In this document: piece by piece, positions 12,470-18,980 of the stretch
Numbering within the stretch: position 1 is the stretch's first letter
Layout of the letters: each line of letters starts with the position of its first letter
NCBI GenBank assembly: GCA_046484325.1
Contig: JAWOJB010000097.1
Location: 1-18,980 of the forward strand
Direction: 5' to 3'
DNA from: JAWOJB01 sp046484325
GTDB taxonomy: Bacteria; Actinomycetota; Acidimicrobiia; Spongiisociales; ZC4RG35
Length of the DNA stretch: 18,980 nucleotides
Position numbers and translations under genes: made by a program
The notes under the pieces: model-generated
What the model was told of the DNA's origin: nothing
Seen by the model: the letters and a program-made list of their open reading frames with translations, nothing else
Database searches by the model: none

Positions 12470-14806
12470 TCAGGCGTCGGTGATCGCCACGGCCGTCGTG
12501 TCGTGCCGCTGGTGGTACTCGTCGTCGAGCGATTCGTACAGCTCCTCCTCCTGGGCGAAGTGGAGCTGGAGGACGGCGTGGAGTCCGTACATCGTGCGGC
12601 GGAGGTCGAAGACGTCCATGGACTCGGCCCCGTTGGTGGTCACGTCCGCAACCTGGCGGTGGAGGAGCCCGGCGAGCCGGAATATCTCCCCGTGGGAGAG
12701 ACTCATGGTGGCCATCGGGTCCTCGCCTCCGAGGAGGCCGGCAAGGATCGGGTAGATCTCCCGGTCGTCGGCGCGCTCGTGGGGGATCAGCTCATCCTGG
12801 ACGAAGCGGTCGACCCGGCGGAGCTCGGACATCGCCTCCTCGGGGTCCAGCCGGTCGAGACGGTCGGCCACCCTGGAGATCTCGTCGAGCCGGGGCATCA
12901 GTTGGAGATGCTCCGCCTTGAGCCGGGCAGAGAGCTCGGCGGGCAGCTTGGGGCTGGTCCGGCCGATGATGCCGCCGCCGAGCACCCTGAGGGCGCTCAC
13001 GATGGCGACCACGTCGATCACTTCCTGGACGAGCGCCCCCGCCACCGGGGGCAGATAACCCAGCGCAGCCACCACCATCGCTGCGAGCGACATGCCCATA
13101 CCGATGAACGCGCTCTGCGTCGCGATGCGGCGCGACCGCTGGGCGATGGAGATCGCATCCGTCAGGCGGTCGAGCCGGTCGACGATGATCACGACGTCGG
13201 CGGCTTCGGATGAGGAGGTGGCACCCCGAGCCCCCATGGCCACCCCGACGTCGGCCGCGGCGAGAGCAGGGGCGTCGTTGATACCGTCGCCGACCATCAC
13301 GGTCACCCCGTCGGCGGCGAGCAGCCTGACGGCATCGACCTTCTCGGCGGGGGCGCACTGGGCGAGGACGCGGTCGACTCCGATCGCTGCTCCGACCGCA
13401 TCGGCGACCACCGGGTGATCCCCGGTCGCCATCACGATGTTGCGGATGCCGAGGCGCCGGAGGGCCCGCAGCGTGCGGGGAGTGTCGGTGCGGATCTCGT
13501 CGACGAGATGGATGGCCCCCACCACCGACCCATCCACCGCCACGTAGACGTTGAGACCGGGCTCGCGAGTGCTGCGCCGCCGGTAGGCGCGAAGCTCGGA
13601 CGGGAGCGGAGCGCCGCCGGAGACGAAGTCGGCCGAGCCCACCGATACCGACCGATCGCCGACGTTGCCCGAGATACCGGCACCCGCCACCTCCCGAACG
13701 TCGGTGGGGATCTCGAGGTGCAGGTCGCGATGCCTGGCCGCCCGGACGAGTGCGGTTGCCAGCACGTGATTGGACATCTGGTCGAGCGACGCCGCCAGGC
13801 CCAGGATCTGGTCGGGGTCCATCGAGGACTCCAGCGGGGTGACCGCGGTCAAGGCCGCCTCACCCATCGTGAGGGTCCCCGTCTTGTCGATGACGAGGAT
13901 CTCGGCATCGGCGAGTTGCTCGAGCACGCCGCCCCCCTTGACGACCACCCCCCGCTTCGCCGCCTGCGAGACCCCCGAGACGATGGCGATCGGCACGGCC
14001 AGCAGCAGCGGGCACGGCGTGGCGACGACCAGGACGGCCAGGGCCCGGACGGGGTCCCCCGAGGCGGCCCACGCCAGCAGGGCGAGTCCCAGGGCCAGCG
14101 GTACGAAGCCGAGGGCATAGCGGTCCGCCAGTCTGGATACCGGGGCCTTCGACCGCTGAGCCTGCTCGACCAGCCGGACGATGCCGGCGTAGGTCGAGTC
14201 CTCGGCGGTGCCCGAAGCGACCAGATGGAAGCTGTCCCCACCGTTGACGGTTCCGCTGGCAATCCGGTCGCCCTCGTCATGTGACACGGGGGACGACTCC
14301 CCGGTCAGCGAGGACTCGTCGAGCACCGCCATCCCGTCCACGACGACCCCGTCCACGGGCACGACCTCGCCGGCTTTGACGAGGAGGCGATCGCCGGGCC
14401 GGACATCACCGATTGGGACGGTCACGACCCGCCCGTCCTCGAGCCGGTGGGCCTCCCGAGGCGCTCGACCGAGCAGTGAGGTCAGCTCCGACTCGGCACG
14501 GGATGCGGCATACGAGTCGAGCGCCTCACCGGTCGCGAGCATGAGCCCGACGATGGCGGCGGCCAGGTACTCCTCGAGGATCACCGCCCCGCCGATCGCC
14601 AGGATGGCGATGACGTCGAGCCCCCACTCCCGTCGACGGAGGCTCTCCACGAAACCGACGACGAGAGGGATTGCGGCGATCACGCCGGTGGCCGCCCAGA
14701 GCAGATCGGCGATCGCGCCGGCGCCCGCCAGGGCCGCGATTCCCCCGCCGACGAGCCCGGCCAGGGTGACCCCGACCAGCGCCGCCGTCCGCCGATCCAA
14801 CCTCAT
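12470..14806 (-). CDS. P1B-type metal-transporting ATPase with C-terminal hemerythrin-like domain (P1B-5-like)
   Basis: Predicted 778 residues. Pump motifs: actuator TGES (168-171), ion-site TPCP in a transmembrane helix (263-266), phosphorylation DKTGTLT (307-313, Asp307) and hinge GDGINDAP (507-514). The last membrane pair carries QEVIDVVAIVSALR (594-607). TPCP plus QE-x-x-D and ALR fits the P1B-5 group, reported for Ni/Fe export, some with hemerythrin tails (Nia of Sinorhizobium; an Acidothermus protein). Residues ~620-765 have the hemerythrin-like pattern PHERADDREIYP (675-686), SHGEIF (704-709), LHRQ (715-718), LHAVLQLHFAQEEELY (742-757), which could bind a di-iron site. There is no N-terminal metal-binding domain. 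The usual HP motif of the nucleotide domain reads SNHVLA (345-350). ATG 14806 has GGAG 6-7 nt upstream, behind a 43-bp dyad that may control it. Confidence 0.92.
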   Translation of the reverse strand: MRLDRRTAALVGVTLAGLVGGGIAALAGAGAIADLLWAATGVIAAIPLVVGFVESLRRREWGLDVIAILAIGGAVILEEYLAAAIVGLMLATGEALDSYAASRAESELTSLLGRAPREAHRLEDGRVVTVPIGDVRPGDRLLVKAGEVVPVDGVVVDGMAVLDESSLTGESSPVSHDEGDRIASGTVNGGDSFHLVASGTAEDSTYAGIVRLVEQAQRSKAPVSRLADRYALGFVPLALGLALLAWAASGDPVRALAVLVVATPCPLLLAVPIAIVSGVSQAAKRGVVVKGGGVLEQLADAEILVIDKTGTLTMGEAALTAVTPLESSMDPDQILGLAASLDQMSNHVLATALVRAARHRDLHLEIPTDVREVAGAGISGNVGDRSVSVGSADFVSGGAPLPSELRAYRRRSTREPGLNVYVAVDGSVVGAIHLVDEIRTDTPRTLRALRRLGIRNIVMATGDHPVVADAVGAAIGVDRVLAQCAPAEKVDAVRLLAADGVTVMVGDGINDAPALAAADVGVAMGARGATSSSEAADVVIIVDRLDRLTDAISIAQRSRRIATQSAFIGMGMSLAAMVVAALGYLPPVAGALVQEVIDVVAIVSALRVLGGGIIGRTSPKLPAELSARLKAEHLQLMPRLDEISRVADRLDRLDPEEAMSELRRVDRFVQDELIPHERADDREIYPILAGLLGGEDPMATMSLSHGEIFRLAGLLHRQVADVTTNGAESMDVFDLRRTMYGLHAVLQLHFAQEEELYESLDDEYHQRHDTTAVAITDA

Positions 14807-14823
14807 CTGTGGCTCCAGACCTC

Positions 14824-14866
14824 TGCCGTGCTCGAGACCGCGATTATCGCGGCGCCGAGCACGGCA
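14824..14866. repeat. 43-bp nested perfect dyad upstream of the metal ATPase gene
   Basis: Outer arms TGCCGTGCTCG (14824-14834) and CGAGCACGGCA (14856-14866) are perfect 11-bp complements. Inner arms CCGCGAT (14838-14844) and ATCGCGG (14846-14852) are perfect 7-bp complements around T14845. Both share one axis, with 3-nt unpaired gaps on each side. It lies between the stop of the Ig-like protein gene and the ATPase ribosome site, both on the minus strand. It may be a terminator hairpin (no U tract) or a regulator-binding operator. Confidence 0.75.
14843..14848 (-). promoter_or_regulatory. Possible -10 box (GATAAT) at the centre of the dyad, for the metal ATPase gene
   Basis: On the minus strand the dyad centre reads GATAAT, five of six matches to TATAAT, 36 nt before ATG 14806. 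No good -35 hexamer is present, which would suit an activator- or derepression-controlled promoter. Confidence 0.3.
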
Positions 14867-14887
14867 GTGGTCGGAGTGGGGCGGGGG

Positions 14888-15736
14888 TCAGCCGGTACGG
14901 ACGAACTCGAACTTCGCCACGTTGCCGTACCCGTCCTTCACCTTGACCCGGAAGGCCTTGCCGACCGGGGCATCCGGGAACTCGACCCGCACATCCCAGT
15001 GGCCGCTCGCATCGACGGTCGTGGTGGCCGAGCCGAACTCGGATGCCACCAGGATCGTGTCGCCCGGCTTTGCCGTTCCCGAGAACAGGTCGTACGGAGG
15101 GTTCTCGGCGCAGCTTCCGTAGGCCTGGGCTGCCGTGAAGGTCCAACCGACCGCCTCCTCCTTCGGCTTCTCCTCCTTCGGCTTCTCGGCCTTCACCTCG
15201 GTGGTCTCCGTCTTCTCGACCTCGAGGATCACCTTGACCGACGCCTTGGTGACGTTGCCCGCCGGGTCCACCGCCTTGAGCGTGGCGGTCTGGGCGCCAG
15301 GTGAGAGAACCAGCAGGATCCGCCATGCGCCGGACCCGTCCACCTCGGCCTCATAGGAGCCGGCGAACACCCTGGCACCCGGCTCGACGGTCCCCTCGAA
15401 CACCACCGTCTTCTCGGTGAACGTCTGGCCATCGGCCGGATGGACGATCGCGAAGGCCGGGGGCTCGGTGTCGGCGGGCGCCGCCTTCGGCTCCTCCTTC
15501 ACCGGCTTCGGCTCCGTTTTGGCCGGCTTCGGCTCCTCGGTGGCCGGCTTCGGCTGCGCCGGCTTGGTGGTGGTCGTCGTGGCAGCGACCTCTGCCTTCG
15601 CCGCCAGGGCCGGGGGCTCCACGAGGGTCTCGTCGCCGCGTTCCCCGATCGGCGAGAAGAACGCCAGGGCGGCACCCGAGATGAGCACCACCGTGAAGGC
15701 GGTCAGGAAGGCGAGCGGTCCGGTCAGTCGTCGCAT
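14888..15736 (-). CDS. Membrane-anchored protein with Ig-like and YGSC modules, paralog of the sigma-linked protein at 16440-17366
   Basis: Predicted 282 residues. Only about six residues precede a hydrophobic helix (8-28), so it is a signal anchor or cleavable signal peptide with the rest outside the membrane. Then come a TTTTT/Lys-Pro-Glu linker with PKPA/EEPKP repeats (50-88), an Ig-like module (about 92-172) containing EPGARVFAG and DPAGNV, a second Lys/Glu linker (173-195), and a C-terminal module (about 198-282) with YGSCAENPPYD and GSATTTVDASGHWDVRVEF. Cys209 is the only cysteine. Both outer modules match the protein encoded downstream of the ECF sigma factor, so the two genes are diverged duplicates in opposite orientation. 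ATG 15736 has GGAG 6 nt upstream; the GTG/ATG region up to 15790 is rejected because it would precede the signal sequence. Function unknown; probably an envelope or sensory partner. Confidence 0.8.
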   Translation of the reverse strand: MRRLTGPLAFLTAFTVVLISGAALAFFSPIGERGDETLVEPPALAAKAEVAATTTTTKPAQPKPATEEPKPAKTEPKPVKEEPKAAPADTEPPAFAIVHPADGQTFTEKTVVFEGTVEPGARVFAGSYEAEVDGSGAWRILLVLSPGAQTATLKAVDPAGNVTKASVKVILEVEKTETTEVKAEKPKEEKPKEEAVGWTFTAAQAYGSCAENPPYDLFSGTAKPGDTILVASEFGSATTTVDASGHWDVRVEFPDAPVGKAFRVKVKDGYGNVAKFEFVRTG

Positions 15737-15820
15737 GGTGTCTCCAAACCCCTCCGACTCCCGCCCGCTCTCACCAGCAACTCGCTCCACGAGCCCGGAT
15801 CGTTTATCCGACCCTCGGAT

Positions 15821-15836
15821 TGGGTCGATCGACCCA
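15821..15836. promoter_or_regulatory. Perfect 16-bp palindrome TGGGTCGATCGACCCA, candidate operator
   Basis: It lies in the 188-bp divergent spacer between the Ig-like protein gene (minus) and the ECF sigma gene (plus). Just beside it is a second imperfect dyad, CGGAT (15796-15800) and ATCCG (15806-15810), and CGGAT recurs at 15816-15820. Its place between divergent starts suits a regulator controlling both directions. No regulator has been identified. Confidence 0.5.
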
Positions 15837-15924
15837 GGAGACCCCGACTCGAGTAAACGGATGGACGTGCCGATACGAGTTCATCGCGAGACCGGGCCGG
15901 AACCCGGTGGAGGGCTACACCTCG

Positions 15925-16443
15925 ATGACCGCAACCAACGAGACGGTGACCGTCGGTGAGACGGCCGCCTTCGAGGCCTTCTACCGGTCGGAGTTCCGCC
16001 GGGTGGTTGCCGTGGCCTATGCGCTGTCGGGAAGCCGGGTGGGAGCCGAGGATCTGGCCCAGGAGGCCTTCATCGCCGCACACCGGCGATGGGACGAGAT
16101 CGGCCGCTTCGAGCGACCGGAGGCGTGGGTGAGACGGGTGGTGACGTACAAGGCAGTCTCGGCGTACCGCCGGCGCATGTCGGAGGCACGGGCCCTGGCC
16201 CGCGTGGCGGGTCGGCGCCAGGAAGTGCTGCCAGAGCTCGAACCGGACGACGCCGCCTTCTGGCGGGCCGTCCGCAGCCTGCCTCGCCGCCAGGCCCAGG
16301 CCATCGCGCTCCACTACCTCGAGGACCGATCCATCTCCGAGGTCGCCGACATCCTCGGATGCACCCCTTCCACCGCCCGGGTCCACCTCTTCAACGGACG
16401 CCGGGCCCTGGCGGAGAAGCTCGGCCTGGAGGTGACGGCATGA
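15925..16443 (+). CDS. ECF-type RNA polymerase sigma factor (sigma-70 family, group 4)
   Basis: Predicted 172 residues. Region 2 is at about 14-82 (AFEAFYRSEFRRVVAVAYALSG, then DLAQEAFIAAHRRWDEI for core binding and -10 recognition, and PEAWVRRVVTYKAVSAYRRR). Region 4 is at about 110-168, with LPRRQAQAIALHYLEDRSISEVADILGCTPSTARVHLFNGRRAL including the -35-binding helix-turn-helix. It directs RNA polymerase to a small regulon, usually including its own promoter. ATG 15925 was preferred over the GTG at 15820 because homologs start near the FEAFYR motif; GGAGG lies 11 nt upstream, which is slightly long. The stop overlaps the start of the next membrane-protein gene as ATGA, the usual sigma/anti-sigma arrangement. 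It has a single Cys (146) in the region 4 helix-turn-helix. Confidence 0.93.
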   Translation: MTATNETVTVGETAAFEAFYRSEFRRVVAVAYALSGSRVGAEDLAQEAFIAAHRRWDEIGRFERPEAWVRRVVTYKAVSAYRRRMSEARALARVAGRRQEVLPELEPDDAAFWRAVRSLPRRQAQAIALHYLEDRSISEVADILGCTPSTARVHLFNGRRALAEKLGLEVTA

Positions 16444-17366
16444 GCATGACCCTGGACGATCGGGCCCGGGCGGCTTCGGCGGGCGTGCGCAGGACCGTCG
16501 CGGAGGCGGACCTCCGTCTCCTCGAGACGGGACCGACCCGGAGATCGGGCGTAGACCCCACTCCGGCGGGCCGTTGGGCCCTGGCCGGTGCCACGGTGGC
16601 CGTGGTGGTCGTGGTAGGGCTCTTCGCCGGGCCGTCGCTCCTCGTGGCGCCTGCAGGCCCCGGAGTCACGGCCCCCCAGGAGGCGATGGACACAACGCCC
16701 CTGCCGCCCTCGACCACGTCCACCCCGTCGGTCGCCGTGCCGGTGGCACCATCGACGACGATGGCTCCTCCCACCACGATCGCCGATGGGGTGGCTCCCA
16801 TTCTGGAGATCACCGACCCTGTCGACGGCTCCGTGGTGGAAGAGCAGCTGGTCACGTTCCGGGGCGTCACCGAACCGGGCGCCCGGGTCTTCGCCGGCCG
16901 CTACGAGGCCGACGTGGCCTCCGACGGGCGATGGGAACTGGCACTCGTGCTCGCCCCCGGCACCAACACGGCCAGGTTCACGGCCACCGACGCAGCCGGC
17001 AACGTTGCCGAGGCCTCGGTCAGCGTCGTCTACCAGGCCCCGGCGACCACGACCACCACCAAGCCGGCCACGACCACGACCACGAAGGCTCCTGAAGCCA
17101 AGTCGGCGGCGTTCACCGCCGTCTCGATCTACGGGAGCTGCGCGGAGACCCCTCCCTACGACGACTACGAGGGCACCGGGGAGCCGGGCACGACCGTGTG
17201 GGTGGGTTCGGCGTATGGGTCGGCCACGACCCAGGTGCACGCGGACGGCACGTGGAAGGTCCGCGTCGTGTTCGAGGGGGCCCCCGTCGGAGAGGCCTTC
17301 GAGGTCAAGGCCAAGGACGAGCTGGGTCGGAAGGTGCTCCTCCAGTTCACCGCCCTGTCGGGCTGA
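16440..17366 (+). CDS. Putative anti-sigma-like single-pass membrane protein with extracytoplasmic Ig-like and YGSC modules
   Basis: Predicted 308 residues. A basic cytoplasmic tail (1-45) with a helical stretch RARAASAGVRRTVAEADLRLL precedes one transmembrane helix (about 46-70). A Pro/Thr/Ser linker (75-118), an Ig-like module (about 119-199, with EPGARVFAG and DAAGNVAEASV), a TTTTT linker (203-218) and a C-terminal module (about 223-308, with YGSCAETPPYD, GSATT, APVGEAF) follow. Cys234 is the only cysteine. ATGA overlap with the sigma gene and the topology suggest it binds the sigma factor and releases it on an outside signal. I see no classical anti-sigma zinc motif (HxxxCxxC), and the tail is shorter than usual, so that role is inference. 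Its outer half is paralogous to the divergent gene at 14888-15736. Confidence 0.82.
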   Translation: MSMTLDDRARAASAGVRRTVAEADLRLLETGPTRRSGVDPTPAGRWALAGATVAVVVVVGLFAGPSLLVAPAGPGVTAPQEAMDTTPLPPSTTSTPSVAVPVAPSTTMAPPTTIADGVAPILEITDPVDGSVVEEQLVTFRGVTEPGARVFAGRYEADVASDGRWELALVLAPGTNTARFTATDAAGNVAEASVSVVYQAPATTTTTKPATTTTTKAPEAKSAAFTAVSIYGSCAETPPYDDYEGTGEPGTTVWVGSAYGSATTQVHADGTWKVRVVFEGAPVGEAFEVKAKDELGRKVLLQFTALSG

Positions 17367-17369
17367 GCT

Positions 17370-17387
17370 CCCGCCAACCCCGGCGGG
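17370..17387 (+). terminator. Possible hairpin terminator after the sigma/membrane-protein operon
   Basis: CCCGCC (17370-17375) and GGCGGG (17382-17387) are complementary around the 6-nt loop AACCCC, starting 3 nt after the stop. There is no U tract, so it may act only weakly or with Rho. Confidence 0.35.
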
Positions 17388-17424
17388 GGGTAGGGTCTGG
17401 CCGAGACCTCGCGAGGAGACCACC

Positions 17425-18528
17425 GTGCCGCATTCCCGCCTCCACCGCCTCGCCGACGCCGGCCAGAGTGTGTGGTCCGACCAGATCTCCCGTTCGATGC
17501 TCGACTCCGGCGAGCTGGAACGCCTCGTAGAAGATGACGCCGTGAGCGGGGTGACCTCCAACCCCACGATCTTCGCCGGTGCCATCACCTCGAGCTCCGA
17601 CTACGACGACCAACTGGCCGAGATGGCCGGTCGCAATGCCGATCCGGTCGAGATCGTGGCCGCCCTGATGGGCGAGGACATCCGGCGGGCTTGCGACGTC
17701 CTGCGCCCGGTGTGGGAGCGGTCCGGTGGTGCCGATGGGTTCGTGTCCGTCGAAGTCGACCCGGAGCTGGCCCGGGAGACCGAGTCGACCGTCGCCGAAG
17801 CCCGGGAATGGGTCAAGCGGATCGACCGGCCAAATCTGCTCGTCAAGGTCCCTGCCACGGCCGAGGGCATCCCGGCCGTCCGCCGCCTGATCGGCGAGGG
17901 GATCTCGATCAACGTGACCCTGATCTTCGCCATCGAGCGCCATCGCCAGGTGATGGACGCCTACCTGGCTGGCCTGGAGGATTACGCAGCAATCGGCGGC
18001 GACCCGGATCGGGTGGCCTCCGTTGCATCCTTCTTCGTGTCCCGGGTCGACAGCGAGGTGGATCGACGGCTCGACGAGATCGGGTCCCCGGAAGCCCTCG
18101 CACTGCGTGGCACCGCCGCAGTCGCCAATGCCCGGGCGGCATACGACGAGTTCCTCTTGGCCTTCCGGGGACCTCGATGGGAGATGCTTCGCGCTCTCGG
18201 TGCCCGGGTCCAGCGGCCGCTGTGGGCGAGCACCTCGACCAAGGACCCCTCGTACCGGGACACGCTCTACGTCGACACGCTCGTGGCGCCCCACACCGTG
18301 AACACGATGCCGCTGTCCACCATCGCCGCCTTCCAGGATCACGGCCCGGCGCCCATGCCGTTCGGACCCGAGGAGATCGCCGATGCTCGCGGCTCGCTCG
18401 CCCGGTTCTCCCAGGTCGGAGTGGACTACGACGACGTCGTACGGGTCCTCGAGGAGGAGGGAGTCGACAAGTTCGTCGCCTCGTGGCGCGAGTTGCTCGC
18501 CGACGTCGAGCGAAAGGCAGGGGTGTGA
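17425..18528 (+). CDS. tal: Transaldolase
   Basis: Predicted 367 residues, normal for actinobacterial transaldolase (about 360-375). It moves a dihydroxyacetone unit between sedoheptulose 7-phosphate and glyceraldehyde 3-phosphate in the cytoplasmic non-oxidative pentose phosphate pathway. Motifs seen: GVTSNPTIFAGAI (42-54), the Schiff-base lysine in NLLVKVPAT (Lys141), EGISINVTLIFAIERH (158-173), and RPLWASTSTKDPSYRDTLYVDTL followed by PHTVNTMP. GTG 17425 was chosen because AGGAG lies 6 nt upstream and because the N-terminus SRLHRLADAGQSVWSDQISR fits homologs. The frame stays open further upstream inside the previous gene, but that is a shadow. No transketolase or G6PD gene accompanies it here. 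The stop overlaps the next start as TGATG. Confidence 0.97.
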   Translation: MPHSRLHRLADAGQSVWSDQISRSMLDSGELERLVEDDAVSGVTSNPTIFAGAITSSSDYDDQLAEMAGRNADPVEIVAALMGEDIRRACDVLRPVWERSGGADGFVSVEVDPELARETESTVAEAREWVKRIDRPNLLVKVPATAEGIPAVRRLIGEGISINVTLIFAIERHRQVMDAYLAGLEDYAAIGGDPDRVASVASFFVSRVDSEVDRRLDEIGSPEALALRGTAAVANARAAYDEFLLAFRGPRWEMLRALGARVQRPLWASTSTKDPSYRDTLYVDTLVAPHTVNTMPLSTIAAFQDHGPAPMPFGPEEIADARGSLARFSQVGVDYDDVVRVLEEEGVDKFVASWRELLADVERKAGV

Positions 18529-18869
18529 TGGCCTCCCGTCTCTCGGCGCTCTTCTTCGACGTCCCTGACGGCGAGGAGTCCGAGGCGGTCGCCTTCTGGT
18601 CCCAGGCCCTGGGGGCGGAGGCAGAGAGCTCCTCCGACCCCGACGACCCCTACACCGGGTTGATAGGGGGTCACGCCCCGCTCACGGTCGAGGTCCAGCG
18701 GATCGGAGGGCCGGCTCGCATCCACGTCGACCTGGCCGCCGAGGACGTCGAGGCAGAGGTGGCGAGACTGGAGCGGCTCGGTGCACGGCGGGTTCGCCAG
18801 GTGGAGTCCTGGTGGGTGATGAGCGATCCGGCCGGAATCGTGTTCTGCGTGGTGCCGGAAGACCACTGA
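18528..18869 (+). CDS. Small VOC-superfamily (glyoxalase-like domain) protein
   Basis: Predicted 113 residues, the size of one VOC (beta-alpha-beta-beta-beta) module pair. It starts with SALFFDVPDGEESEAVAFWSQALGAEAE (4-31), the usual first module with AFW...ALG, then IHVDLAAEDVEAEVARLERLGARRV (69-93) and WWVMSDPAGIVFCVVPED (95-112), the closing motif MxDPxGNxFCxV of this group, with Ile in place of the usual Asn. This is the glyoxalase-6-like type found widely in actinobacteria, often of unknown substrate; a metal-binding enzyme or antibiotic-binding role cannot be assigned. It overlaps the transaldolase stop by one base (TGATG), so it is translationally coupled and shares the mRNA. The AGGGG run before its ATG may act as a ribosome site. 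Confidence 0.88.
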   Translation: MASRLSALFFDVPDGEESEAVAFWSQALGAEAESSSDPDDPYTGLIGGHAPLTVEVQRIGGPARIHVDLAAEDVEAEVARLERLGARRVRQVESWWVMSDPAGIVFCVVPEDH

Positions 18870-18874
18870 ATCAT

Positions 18875-18980
18875 GGTTTGTCCCCCGGCCAAAGGCTGGG
18901 GGAAGGTCGACGGTTTGTCCCCCGGCCAAAGGCTGGGGGAAGGTCGACGGTTTGTCCCCCGGCCAAAGGCTGGGGGAAGG
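18875..18980. repeat. Tandem array of a 37-bp hairpin-forming repeat, cut by the window end
   Basis: Units begin with GGTTTG at 18875, 18912 and 18949; the third is truncated after 32 bases. The copies are identical where compared. Each holds TCCCCCGGCC, AAA, GGCTGGGGGA, which folds as a 10-bp stem (one G-U pair) with a triloop, then AAGGTCGAC. It starts 5 nt after the VOC gene stop. Being direct and without unique spacers, it is not CRISPR. It may be an extragenic palindromic repeat or a terminator array, and its exact copy number is unknown. Confidence 0.9.

Noticed and set aside
14824..14866. Calling the nested dyad an intrinsic terminator outright
   Set aside because: No U tract on either strand and it overlaps a -10-like box, so it is reported as a dyad of open function.
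15820..15924. Extended N-terminus for the ECF sigma factor from GTG 15820
   Set aside because: The added 35 residues lack family similarity and would translate through the palindrome; ATG 15925 fits homolog length.
16786..17424. N-terminal extension of transaldolase into the preceding gene
   Set aside because: Arg/Pro/Ser shadow of the membrane-protein gene; the GTG at 17425 has a good AGGAG site and the normal transaldolase N-terminus.
18875..18980. CRISPR array
   Set aside because: The repeated unit is contiguous; there are no unique spacers between copies and no cas genes in the window.

Overview
This 18,980-bp window is a gene-dense, very GC-rich stretch of a bacterial chromosome. It looks actinobacterial, and class Acidimicrobiia or a close relative is my best guess. 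The grounds are strong G/C bias at third codon positions, secreted proteins with Thr-rich linkers behind a lipobox or membrane anchor, several start codons preceded at about 6 nt by a TANNNT -10 box (the leaderless promoter layout known from actinobacteria), a separately encoded B12-binding mutase subunit, and a PGM1-type ATP-grasp ligase. The lineage is inference; there is no rRNA or tRNA in the window.

Layout. 1-1860 (+) is the 3' part of a frame that reads as an aldehyde dehydrogenase around its catalytic Cys and then switches, near position 300, into a Thr-linked extracellular protein; it is probably a chimera. 1862-3016 (-) is a class V PLP aminotransferase and 3036-3920 (-) an M15-type peptidase lipoprotein. 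3971-6058 (+) is a polytopic membrane protein with an alpha/beta-hydrolase core, transcribed divergently from the peptidase across 50 bp that hold a leaderless -10 box in each direction. 6012-8630 (-) holds a PGM1-like ATP-grasp ligase, a GNAT acetyltransferase (GTGA overlap) and an FMN reductase. The ligase start overlaps the stop of a possible leaderless 9-codon leader ORF. 8754-12425 (-) is a compact run: B12-binding mutase subunit, sucC, sucD (ATGA overlap), LysE-type exporter and a LemA-like protein. The mutase subunit next to succinyl-CoA synthetase suggests a methylmalonyl-CoA to succinyl-CoA to succinate route. Upstream is a P1B-type metal ATPase with a C-terminal hemerythrin-like domain (12470-14806, -), behind a 43-bp nested dyad.

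14888-17366 is the most interesting part. An ECF sigma factor (15925-16443, +) overlaps by ATGA a single-pass membrane protein (16440-17366, +) with a short cytoplasmic tail and two extracytoplasmic modules. Divergently encoded is a paralog of that membrane protein (14888-15736, -) that keeps the outer modules but has almost no cytoplasmic tail. Each paralog has a single Cys, in the same conserved YGSCAE motif. This looks like a sigma/anti-sigma envelope-sensing unit with an extra partner or decoy.

The window ends with transaldolase and a small VOC/glyoxalase-like protein (TGATG overlap), then almost three exact copies of a 37-bp hairpin-forming tandem repeat running off the edge. No gene-free stretch exceeds 300 bases. 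The largest gaps are 15737-15924 (a 16-bp palindrome and probable divergent promoters), 8631-8753 (ligase promoter and mini-ORF), 14807-14887 (nested dyad) and 18870-18980 (tandem repeats). I saw no CRISPR array, insertion sequence, transposase, integrase or tRNA.
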